Origin: Cyanoderma ruficeps | Lineage: Eukaryota > Chordata > Aves > Passeriformes > Timaliidae | Assembly: GCA_008694505.1 (NCBI GenBank) | Contig: VZDJ01000116.1 | Coordinates: forward strand, 19,023,716-19,087,715 | Direction of reading: 5' to 3' | Length of the DNA stretch: 64,000 bases | Shown: one piece after another, positions 1 to 10,145 of the stretch | Numbering within the stretch: position 1 is the stretch's first letter | Layout of the letters: each line of letters opens with the position of its first letter | Position numbers and translations under genes: made by a program | The notes under the pieces: generated by a model | The model's input: only the letters and a program-made list of their open reading frames with translations | Database searches by the model: none | What the model was told of the DNA's origin: nothing

Positions 1-2350
1 CAGTCAAGCCTGTTGGACTGCACCCTGCTTTGAAGAGCACAGAGGCATAACTGGGCATACCAGTCCTGGATAAATGCAATTTCTGCTCTCTCTAGGCTGT
101 TCCTTGTGTTGGCAAAGGAAACAACCTTGTGCAGCCCTTCTTCTCCTACCGGCCAGTTGTGCAAGGCACATTGCTGGTTTTCTGCAATAGAGAGGACCTG
201 TTGTGCAGTCAGGTTCTTCCCTGAGGAGCCCTCTTCCCTGCCATACAGCCATTCCACACCACTGCTGCCTCAGGCAGGGCTGGACAGGCAGTGCCTGCTC
301 TGTGGGTGCTGGCCACAGGGCCAGGGCCATTTGATTCATACAATCTCAGATTTCTGTAAACCCCAGCTGACAAAAAACCACTGACTCGATTCTCTAGCTT
401 GCTGGATAATGTTAACATCATGTCTGAAATAAATGTAGCTGGTTTTGCTAATAAAAAGAGGCTCCTGTCAGGACAATAGCATTAACAACATTATTGACTA
501 CCCTGGTATGAAAGAGAATTAATACTCTCAGATAACCTTACACAAAGTTATCATCTAAAGCTTTTATTGATTTGCACAAGATAGCTTTGAGTTGTGATTT
601 AACATCTTGGTACTGAATAAATGCAGGTCTCCATGTGATGCTGAAGGAATATAGTGACAGCAGGAATTTAGCTTTTTGTTTTGTGTTAAAAATGAAAATT
701 CAGTGTTTAAGATTTTGGTTGTGAATTTGAAATCCTCTTTTTCAGCTCTCTGATTCTGAACATTGCTTTTCCCAGTTGTCTTAGCCGTTCTTTTTCTATC
801 TCTTCCTATTTTTAACTTTTGCTTCTTGAACCCTTTCTGTATCACTATTTTCCTAGTTGCTTCTAGCACCAGGATTCCATTTTGATCTTGATAAGGATTT
901 GTGAGAAAATATGAAGCTTAAATCCACACCGGAGACCTAATCCAGCAGTCCTATATATGTAAATAACTGCACTGAGGGATGCCAGTAGTGACTGGGAGCT
1001 TTTGCACGTGGCTGGTTGCACATTAATTCTGCATAATATATTATAGTATTCAGTTGCACAGAATTTTCCATACTGATGAGCACATCTGTTTGGTGTCTCC
1101 ATGGGAGGATGAGGAAAAAATGAGCATGGATTCTGGATCATTTTCTCTTCCCAGATTTGGAAGCCCAATAATGAGATGGGCTAAGCCATCTAAATACAGA
1201 ATGTTTGTTTTTAGTGCTGTCAGCTGGCATATCCATTAGGGCTACATTGATACAATTTAAAAACAGTTATAAATGGTTTTCACTGTTAAGTTAATCTGTG
1301 CCATCTTTTGGCTTTTCTCCTACCTCTGTATGGGTCAAATTTCGAAACGGATGCATAACTAGACATCTGACACGGTTTGTCTGAACTTCTTCCTATCCTG
1401 ACAGTTATTTAGGGGCAAATAGAAAAGTAATAATTCCAGAAGTGTTTTCTTTTCCCTTACTGGGGACTGAGCAGAGATACTCTTGTGACAAGGCTAAATT
1501 TTGTAGAAGTGTGGTTGCACTCACATTTGTGTCTCAATCTCAGTGACTGTGAAATAAAATAGTGGTACTAACCTTTCTTGTAAAGCCTTGAGATTTCTGC
1601 TGTTATGATAAATGAGAGCTTCATAAAGCCCCACTTGGTTAATCTTAAGTATCTCAGGACCTCTCTCTGAAGCATCCAGGTATATGACAGTGAGTCTGGA
1701 ATATTTGTAGTGCTCTGCTTACCTCCCCAGCTTTCTAAGAGTGGAACCAGCTAACACTCCTTCCCTCCTCTTAAGGCCATCAAATTCAAGACCTCCTGGA
1801 TTCTCAGATGGAGCAATTCCCCAGGGCTGTCAGTGCTCCTACAGCACACAGCTAGTTTTCTGGAAATGTCACAGACAGGGCAAGGATCACTGGAACTTTG
1901 TTAAAATGTGAAGACAGATAGCACTATATATTCATTAAAACTCAACAAAGGAAAAACTTTCCCATTGGCCCTTTGATGAATGTAGCTGTTTGTTTGAAAA
2001 CAGGCATATTCCAGCTAGAACAGGATGGTGATTAGAAATCTGAAGCCATGGAGCTCATGCACATCCTTGCTCTAATGAGGTGCTCTGACCATTTTGGGAA
2101 GTAGCACAAAGAAAGCTCATTTATTTCTAATTTTTAATAATTTCATACCTCATCAGTAGTTTTGTAATTAGATCCAAACAGACACCTAGTCTTGGAGGTT
2201 TACCCTAACAGGCTTTAATCAACACTTTTTAAATGATCTTTTGATTGGTGGTTGCATCAAAGAAACTCAGGAGGACACAGATTTCCTTAGTTTTTAAACA
2301 TCTCTGCAGAATGAAATATGAATTTTCTGTTTCTTTGTTTCTATTTAAAG
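1..2350. other. Probable last intron of the gene ending at 2471
   Basis: No open frame here looks like protein. The best reading is intron, because a convincing terminal coding exon starts at 2351 on the + strand and its upstream exons are not visible in this interval. The sequence is AT-rich and CpG-poor apart from three CpGs near 1340-1375. No repeat family was recognised. The intron call is inferred entirely from the exon to its right. Confidence 0.5.
2323..2350 (+). promoter_or_regulatory. 3' splice acceptor of the terminal exon
   Basis: A long T/C-rich tract runs into an AAAG boundary, so AG is at 2349-2350. The downstream frame stays open from here to the stop at 2469. An acceptor at this point implies a phase-2 intron, in which the G at 2351 completes a codon begun in the previous exon. 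Confidence 0.65.
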
Positions 2351-2471
2351 GGAGAAGGAGCGATCCAGCATTGATATGGGGACGAAATTACCACCCCTCG
2401 AGACTGCTGTACCTCACTTCAACAGAGGGGGCTTTCCTTTAAGCAAACCCATTCCCAAAATTGCAGTCTAG
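2351..2471 (+). CDS. C-terminal coding exon of an unidentified gene
   Basis: After the acceptor at 2350, the frame beginning with GAG at 2352 is open for 39 codons and stops at TAG 2469-2471. The peptide starts EKERSSIDMGTKLPP and ends RGGFPLSKPIPKIAV. It looks like a disordered, basic, proline-containing C-terminal tail with no membrane segment. Support comes from the strong acceptor, from several CpG dinucleotides kept inside codons while the surroundings are CpG-depleted, and from an AATAAA signal 124 bases after the stop. There is no start codon for the protein here, so this is only the last exon and earlier exons lie left of the window. A different frame covering the same bases also has a 65-codon run from 2245, but it ignores the splice signal. 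I do not recognise the gene and assign no function. Confidence 0.6.
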
Positions 2472-2620
2472 GAATGCACTCATCTAGTCACATTCCTGTT
2501 CCTAGTTTCTTGTTTGAGAAACTGTAATTTTAAGAGATTCAGAATCTACTGAAATCACTGTGTCACCTTCAGGAAAATTTTGTATTTTGTCTATAATAAA
2601 GCACATTTCTACACTGGAAT
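2472..2620 (+). other. Probable 3' UTR of the terminal exon
   Basis: AT-rich sequence between the stop codon at 2471 and the poly(A) region. The 3' limit is approximate, set about 20 bases past the AATAAA at 2595. A longer UTR using later signals (for example near 3428) is possible. Confidence 0.5.
2595..2600 (+). terminator. Poly(A) signal AATAAA
   Basis: Canonical AATAAA in the expected place, 124 bases downstream of the stop codon of the candidate terminal exon. The sequence after it is T-rich rather than strongly GT-rich, so cleavage here is likely but not certain. Confidence 0.5.
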
Positions 2621-4186
2621 TACATTTAATATTGCATTTTATATTGCATTTATATTTTGTACATTTAATATTGGAATTAACATAGTTCTTTTTACAAACC
2701 GTGTACCAAATTGGCGTGTTTGATACCCGCAGACACCTGCACAGATGTAAATGGATAGTGGAGATATTTCTTCTTCAACATTGTGTCTCTCTTTAGCACT
2801 GTAACACCACAAAATGCCTTAATGTGTAGCTATTTCTCTTTTATCTACCTGAGTTGTAAGCACGCACTCCATTTATCTTCTGAGTCAAAGCACCTAAAAG
2901 AAATGAGAATACAGAAAAGAAGAAAAATTAATAGGCTGATGTTTTAAGCCCTGCTGAGCAAATGCAAAATTAACAAGTCTTTACTTAGATGTACATATGT
3001 AGCAGTTCTCTGTGTAGGTAGTGCATAATAGGGTTTATGCAGTGTTTGCTACAGTTGTTAGGAAGATCAAGGAAGTTTGTGGCCACAATGTACATTATTA
3101 AGAGCAGGATTGTGTTTACTCTGGTAGATACAACGTGACATAATTATGTCTGTTCAATTGGGGGGACTGTGCACACTCTGTGGGACATGCTGTTCTCCCA
3201 CACAAATCCTTCCAAGCGATTAAAACTTGGACTCAAAACATGGCAAACTTTATGCTTTAATTTCTAGACACTTGGGCATTTTTGTAACTTTCAAAAATTG
3301 TTTTTGTAATACAGCAGGAGCCCTCCAACCTTTTCAGCCAAAAGAGATTTAATTACCATTCATTAACAAGTGAAATAACAAAGTCACGGCATGAGGTGCT
3401 GAAGTATAGAAAACTTTCAAGCTGTAAAATAAAATGTTTTGAAACTGATTTGAACGTGGAAGTTTTTTTCTCTGCCTGGGGGATAAAAATACTTGTCCAA
3501 AGAGATATGCTGATAAATATTTCACATCGAGAAAAAAAAAGCCCAAAAAAACCCTTTGCAAAGATTTTGTTCTTTTCTTTGGTGGAATACATAATTAAAT
3601 ATTAAAGCTACTGTGGGAAACTTTAATGAAAGTGTTTAATACAAAGGGATCAAGTTAAATACGACAGGGATCTACTCTGCTTTTACACTGGGGACCAGAA
3701 CACATAGTCATCAGATCCATTGCATTTTTCTTTTGTCCCCAAAATGGCTATTATTGCTTTTTTCATTGCCAAGTGCATTATGCTAAAGTTATCATTTTAG
3801 GACAGTCATGCTGTCAGAATAGTGTCTTTTATGTATCTGATGTGTCCTTGTAGATAGAATAATTGACAATAACTGACATGGGCACTTGAGTCTGATGGAA
3901 TCCCAAGTAGGTTTTACTGAAGCTTTTAGAACTTGGTATTTGCTAAGGTCCCGAGTATCCAGCCTGGAGCTGAATTCTGCTGTGCTTACACTGGCAAGTA
4001 ATTTGTATTGAAATAAATCATCAAAGACTCATTTATTAATTCACATGAACTAGAGGCACAGTTAGACTCCAGGAACACGTCACTCTCTAGAGAAGCCACT
4101 GGTGTTGGTGTGTTGCACTCTAAAATGTGCAGTGTGCCCCCTAACTCATCCAGAATAATCCAAGTCTGTGTACGTCTCCCACAAAA
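2621..4186. other. Noncoding, gene downstream flank
   Basis: AT-rich unique sequence. It holds an imperfect duplicated AT motif (2622-2673), a cluster of CpGs near 2700-2735 and an A-run near 3532-3556. No exon or repeat family was recognised. The first part could be an extended 3' UTR. Confidence 0.5.
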
Positions 4187-4722
4187 TCACAGAATTTTAG
4201 GTTGGAAAAGACCTCCAAGATCATCCAGTCCCCTCTCTGGCTGAACACTGGCATGTCAACTAAAACAGGGCACTAAGTGCAACATCTGGTGGTTTCTTGA
4301 ACAACTCCTGAGCAGATGGTGGCTCCACCACCTCCCTAGGCAGCCTGTTCCAATGCTTAACCATCCTTTCAGTGAAGAAATTCTTCCTGGTGTCCAACCT
4401 GAGCCTCCCATGGCACAGCTTGAGGCCATGCCCTCTTGTCCCATCACTTGTTACCTGGGAGAAGAGGCCGAGCCCCAGCTTCTGTCAGGTACAACTCCTT
4501 TAAGGTAGTTGTAGAATGGTAAAGTCACTCCTGAGATGTCTTTTCTCCAGGCTGAGCCCCCAGCTCCTTCAGCAGCTCATTGTAGGACTCCCTAGACGCT
4601 TCCCCAGCTCCATTACCCTTCTCTGAACACACTCCAGCCCTTCAGTGTCTTTCCTGGGGTGAAGGACCCAGACCTGGATACAGAACTTGAGGTGTGGCCT
4701 CACCAGTATGGCCTCACTTTCT
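4187..4722 (-). mobile_element. CR1 LINE fragment (minus strand)
   Basis: Non-LTR retrotransposon remnant in reverse orientation. Its 3' end is at 4187-4195, where the complement of a single ATTCTGTG unit is followed by the hallmark GGTTGGAAAAGACCTCCAAG segment. On the minus strand the 5' portion still encodes the end of the CR1 reverse-transcriptase protein: the peptide VRPHLKFCIQVW, then HPRKDTEGLECVQRR, corresponds to the conserved VRPHLEYC...RKDIE.LERVQRR region of CR1 ORF2. The frame breaks soon after, so it is dead. The copy is 5'-truncated, as most CR1 copies are. The right border at about 4722 is approximate. Confidence 0.93.
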
Positions 4723-7485
4723 CTCTGTTTGTCATCAGGGTTTAGGAGACAAATAGTCTCAGTGGTCAGAGGAAAGAAGGGGAAGCCAAGCAGATGGAAT
4801 TTGTTCCCTACTTTCATATATTTTTATGAGTACAGTCGTAAAACGGATATTTTCCTGTCTAGCTGTACTTAATAGCAGCTTGTATTGCACAAGTAAGAGA
4901 CTTTTCTGTAAATTATTATTGACCTAAGGTTTTCCAGCCTTTAAAATGGTTGGGATAGTATTTGTCTAAAGACTTGCAAAGGTAAATTCACTTACATTGA
5001 AAAGGTGGCTAGTCTTCTAGATTAAAAAAAAAATGTAGGGGCCTGCAAAATAATGTGCTTTTCTCATACAACATGTTCTTCCAGCCTAAAGAGCTGGGAA
5101 TTGAATACAGTAAATTTCACCAACAAAGTAAAGAAGCTTTTACTTGTTCATCCACAATTTCAGGCATCGAGATGCGAATGTGTTGGCTACTATCTTCAGT
5201 TTTATTGCACTATTTACTTACTATGGAAACTAAATTCACAGGTTAATTTGGAAAAGAAGAAAAAAAAAGACAAGAAAATATAGTCATCAAATTATTGCCA
5301 GTAACTTTCAGCATAATCAGGAATAGACTAACTGCAGCCAGCTTAATTTATAGTGCTGGAGAGTGAAAACCATTTCTGAGTTCATATAATAGAACGGATT
5401 AAAGCACACCAAATCCCTTCCCCCCTGGTCTATAAAAGTCAGGGAGCTTGAAAAATTGCTCTGGATGTCTGTGAACCCAGCTGATGCTGAGGTGCTTTTA
5501 GTGTTCAAGGATTTGGCTTGCGCAGCAGGGAAAGGCAGAGCGCTAATGAGAATATCATTTGTTCAGTCGCTTCTGCATTGTGAGCAGCAGCTCTGGAGTG
5601 CTGCTCTCAGTTTTGTTGCAGAAAAATGTTAATTGAATTCCAGCCTGTGCAAGATGTAGCAAGTGTATCTTTAACTTCTTATTCCTGTAAAGATACGTGA
5701 AAAGATGGAGGTGAAGGGCTATGATCCATGGCACTTAAGTTAGAGGAAACCTTTCTTCACTTTAATTGCTTTGGATTGGAGCTTGCACAGTAAATCTATC
5801 CTGGAGCCTTTTTTTAGCGAGCAAAGTATGTAATATTGTTCACTTTCAGAGCTCTTGAAGTAGGTAGATAATATTTTAAGAATTTCCACATCAAACTTAA
5901 GCTCTGTCTGATCTTGTTTGGCAGGTCTGCGTTCAGTGTATTGCATGAGCAGTACACAAAATAGACACTGTACATTGAACTATCAAGTTCAAGTGTGGGA
6001 CCATGACCCTTCTGGGATCACCTGTCAGCTATGAGACACAGAGCACAAGAATCCAGTCCTTAATTTACTTTTTTTGTGAATCCAGAGCAGCAGGACCACA
6101 TGCTACAGACCCAGTAATATGTTCTGCTGCTGTAAATCTGGGAACAGATTTGAGTCAACAGCAGTGAAAACCAGGACACAGCTCAGACCCTGTTGTGCTG
6201 AGGTCTACAAACCCCAGGACAGGCTGGGGAGGCAGAGAGAAGGACTGAGAACTTGGCACATGCAGACTTTTACCAGCAGTGCAGAGCAGAGGCTTTGCTA
6301 TGAGGGGAGCAGCAGGTGCTGGGGCACTGATGGGTCTGGAGGGCCCGGCTCAGCTCCCCCTGGGCACATTTAACAACCTCAGTCCTGCAGCTGCCCATGC
6401 TTTCCTGCCCTTTAGGGAGGGACTGGTGCTTGCTGTGCCCTGACAGAACAACTTCAGTGCTGTCTCCTGTGTACTGTCCAAGACCAAGCTGCCCACAGGA
6501 TGAAGAGGGATGGATTGCACTGCTACAGAAAAGGGGTCTGTGGGTGTAGAAAGCTCAGGTAAACAAGGTGAAAGGTTTTTCTCCCAGAGCTTTCCAAAAA
6601 AGAACTGTTCCCAAGGTGTCCAGCTGCATGGCCCAAAGCACTGCTGGCAGGTGGGTTGTCAATTATGGTGTGGGTCCACAGTGCCAGGTCTCAGGCTGCT
6701 GTTTTGTATCTTTGTTTAGTGTGACATTGTTGTGTCCTAAAAAAGTTGCAAGATAAAGCAGAGAGAGGGATCCCCTTGCCTTATTCCCCGTTGCCCATGT
6801 GAGGTTAACAGAGGGCAGAGGTAGCAGGGGAGTCAAAAAGAGAAGTTGGGCAGCAAAAGCAGTGCCTGCCATCTCGGAAATGTTAGGGACTCATCCTGAA
6901 AATTAGCCCATCCTAACTATCTTTACCCCAATTAGAGTCTCTAAATCACGTATATTTGTATTTCAGCACTTTAGCAATTGAGTATTATTTTCCTAGCTGG
7001 TGGTTTAGCTGTTGTGCCATCTCCTCTAGCTGAGTGTATTTTTAGTGTGTTTAGTGCGTTTCTAAAAGCAGACGCTTGATTTTGATGCTCTTTCTCTTCC
7101 CTACTTGGGTGCTTTGTAAGCAACCCCGCACAGATCAGTAACTTATGCTATTCAGCATGCAGAGAGAAATCAGGATCTCATCCCCTGGGCTTCTTTGAGA
7201 GCCCTGTTTTCCAAAGGGGAGCTGAAGCTGTGCCTGTAGCATCTGTGGGTGTGAGGGAGCAGGGCAGGACCTGTAGGACATGCTGCAAATGGCTGAGGTC
7301 AAAGCAGTGCCTGCCTCTCTCAGCCTTACCCTTCAGCCTGCTTTCTCCTGAAGTGGAACAGCTGTGAAGGTTTACTGAAACTTTTAGTCCCTCTGCAGAC
7401 TTCAGCAGGTTTATAAACCTATAAACCTCATCATAGCTGTATAGAGTCACTTGGATAAGCTGGAATTTTTGCTATTCTTGGTGGT
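4723..7485. other. Noncoding unique sequence
   Basis: No gene or repeat family seen. There is a CpG-containing patch with a hairpin at 5515-5700, an A-rich run at 5255-5280 and a 12-bp palindrome at 7408-7419. The open frames of 60-90 codons here have no splice or composition support. Confidence 0.5.
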
Positions 7486-7563
7486 GATGGTTTTGTTTTT
7501 CTTTTGTTATTTTTGTTGGTTTTTTGTTTGGTTGTTTGGTTTGGTTTTTGTTTTATTTTTGTG
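7486..7563. repeat. T/G low-complexity tract
   Basis: About 80 bases made almost wholly of T and G in TTTG/TTGG-like units. It may be a decayed microsatellite or the tail of an old retrocopy inserted on the minus strand. No element body was recognised beside it. Confidence 0.7.
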
Positions 7564-9309
7564 GTAAGCTCTTCAGCTTACCCAAGACCCAGAAAGAAAA
7601 AAAAAAAGTGTAAAAGTTGTTTTGAAGGATGTTATATTTGCAAGATGGACCTTGACAGATCTGAGTTTCCTTCTAAGGTGGCCAGGAGCCTCCCTTTCTG
7701 GTGGTGGGCACTTTCATATGCCCAGGTATGAAGTGGATATAAAAACTATGATTTCAGCCAGTCTAAACTGATTTAAACTTCACAGTGCTTCACAGCAAGA
7801 GCCATTTCTCAGGGATCTTTCTTGGCAGAAGACTAAGCAGTAATTTAAAGCCATTTTAATCTGAAATGAGAATCTCTACATGGGGTTTGAATGCACTTCA
7901 AGTGAAGTATGTATTTGCAACTTTTGTTGATCCCTCTTAATTTTCCAAGTGTCCCTGTAGAAACAAAGCATGTTTGTATAGTGGCAAAATACAGTGATAG
8001 CTCAGCCTTACTGAGAGACATAGGATGATAAAAGCAAAAGTACTGAGGGAGTGGTATATTTGGCATCAGCCCTGGGATGTAGCTGATTAACCATTCTTTC
8101 CTACAAAAAATATAAAGACACTGATCAATGGGACCTCCTGTCTCCCCTCCCCATGAACACTTTGAAATCCTGTGCTAAGAACAGAGTGTTTCTGGAGGAA
8201 AGATGCATGTTTTGTCAAAAAAAAAAAAATTTAGAATGCTCTGCCCATCTTCTGCCAAAAGCCCCATTTTCTAGGATTGCTTTGACATTCATGTGATCAT
8301 GCCCAAAGCTATTCTGTGGCAGCTGAGCTGCAGGAACTGACCACAGGTACTTAGCTATCCCAATTGCAGAGTAAAATGTGTTTGCTTAAATCATCTTTGC
8401 CACTTCAAATAAAAAGGTGCCCAAAACAGCAGTTTAAGTAAACTTGTTTTACTTTGCAGTCAGGGCAGGCTATGAGCAAACACGAAGGGTGGTAACTCAC
8501 AAATTTGGTAAAATCCTCACCAGGGTTCAGTTTTGCTCTGTGAAACTGTGCCTCTCTGCAGCCCCCTGTGATGAAGGATGTTCAGAGCCTTGTGATGTGG
8601 CTGAGTGACAGGGCAAACTCTGGGAGTTGCCTGGGAAATAAATATTCTTGCTTCTGAGCCCCCAGTTAAGCTACCTCCTCCTGTGCAATTTCTGTGCTAT
8701 TGTTCAGAGCAGTTATTGTTATTCCCTCTTGGCCAGTTAGGAAAACTCATCACTGGAGTTTTATTTTAAATGAGTGTACACAAGTCTTCAGAAATTGCCA
8801 AGTCCCTTGCTGATTCAGGTGCTGTAGAGGAAAAAGGCAAGCAGACCTGAAATGTCTTGGACCAGAGTTCTTTAACAGCCCTGCATTGATTTATTTGCTC
8901 AGTGGTGAGCTATTTGCTAACTCCTGATGCTTGCAGCACTCTTGAATTTGCAGCAGCTTTGCAAGTCAGCTTCTCTTGCCAAAGTTACCTTCAAAATTCC
9001 TTAGAGCAACTCTGTTGTGGCTTGGTTTTAGAGTGGATTCTGTTGTCCTTGTTGCAGAAAACCTGTTTCAATTGGTATGCAGCGCTGAAGAGGAGCGATA
9101 TGCATTAACTGGAAGAAGTGAGCAATTAAGTGAACTTTGGTTACAGAACTCAACAGATTTCTGCTTGGGAACATGAGTGAGGGTTTAGCCTATTCCATTT
9201 GCATCTAAACAGATGCAATTTCCACTTTGCTTTTAAAATGGTGTGGGCTTAGTGAATCTAAGTCTCATTTTATTTTGCTTGTTTTCTGAATTTCACCATT
9301 GATATTGAA
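7564..9309. other. Noncoding unique sequence
   Basis: Apart from poly-A runs near 7598 and 8217-8229, nothing was recognised. It ends at the 5' truncation point of the CR1 copy that begins near 9310. Confidence 0.5.
8217..8229. repeat. Poly(A) run
   Basis: Thirteen A in a row with no recognisable element upstream of it. Confidence 0.8.
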
Positions 9310-10145
9310 TGTTGATGGTGTGCAAACCATTCCTGGGCCAGAGAGACCCTGACGAATTAGAGAGATGGGCAATCACCAACTATATGATTTTTAACAAGGC
9401 CAACTGCCAGATTCTACACCTGGGATGGGGTTGTGTGTATAGATTGGGGAATGAAAATTTGGGCAGCAGCACTGTGGAAAGGGACCTGGGGATCCTGGTC
9501 CACGGCAAGTCAAACATGAGTCAGCAGGGCCCTGGCAGCCAGGAGGGCCAAACCTGTCCTGAGGTACATCAGGCACAGCATGGCCAGCTGGGCAAGGGAG
9601 GGGATTGTCCTGCTCTGCTCTGCCCTGGGGCAGCCCCCCCCACCTCCAGGGCTGGGGGCAGGTTTGGGTGACTCAATATAGAAAAGACATTAAACCACTA
9701 GAGAGCATCCAGAGGAGGGTCACAAGGATGGTGAAGGGCCTTTAGGGGAAGCTGTGTGAAGAGCAGCTGAGGTCACCTGGTCTGTTCAGCCTGGAGGAGA
9801 CTGAGGGCAGGCCTCACTGCAGTTACAGCTTCCCCGTGAGGGGAGGGGCAGGGGCAGACACTGCTCTCTTCTCTCTCATGACCAGTGACAGGACTTAAGG
9901 AAATGGCAAGAAGCTGAGCCAGGCAATGTTTAGAAAAAGATTCTTCACCCAGAGGCCGGTTGGGCACTGGAACAAGCTCATCGGGGAAGTGGTCACAGCA
10001 CCAAGCCTGACAGGGTTTGAGAAGTGTTTGGACAGTGCTCTCAAGGCATGTGGTGTGACTCTTGAGGTGTCCTGTGCAGGGCCAGGAGCTGGAGTTGATG
10101 ATCCTGATGGGTCCCTTCCAACTCAGTGAATTCTATGATTCTATG
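9310..10145 (+). mobile_element. CR1 LINE fragment with 3' octamer tail
   Basis: The longest CR1 copy in the window, on the + strand. Near its 5' truncation it still reads as CR1 ORF2 C-terminal protein: DPDELERWAITNYMIFNKAN, then VERDLGILVHGKSNMSQQ, matching the conserved L.RLEQWA...FNKAKC and EKDLGVLVD..LNMSQQ blocks. Further on come remnants of the RKNFFT.R...HWN block, around 9926-9975. The reading frame is broken by indels and stops, so the copy is inactive. The element ends in two perfect tandem copies of ATTCTATG (10130-10137 and 10138-10145), the diagnostic CR1 3' terminus. It is richer in GC than its flanks. The 5' border is approximate. Confidence 0.95.
10130..10145 (+). repeat. CR1 terminal octamer repeat
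   Basis: Two tandem copies of ATTCTATG forming the 3' end of the CR1 copy. CR1 3' ends carry a few such 8-bp units, which are thought to be the reverse-transcription start motif. Confidence 0.95.
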
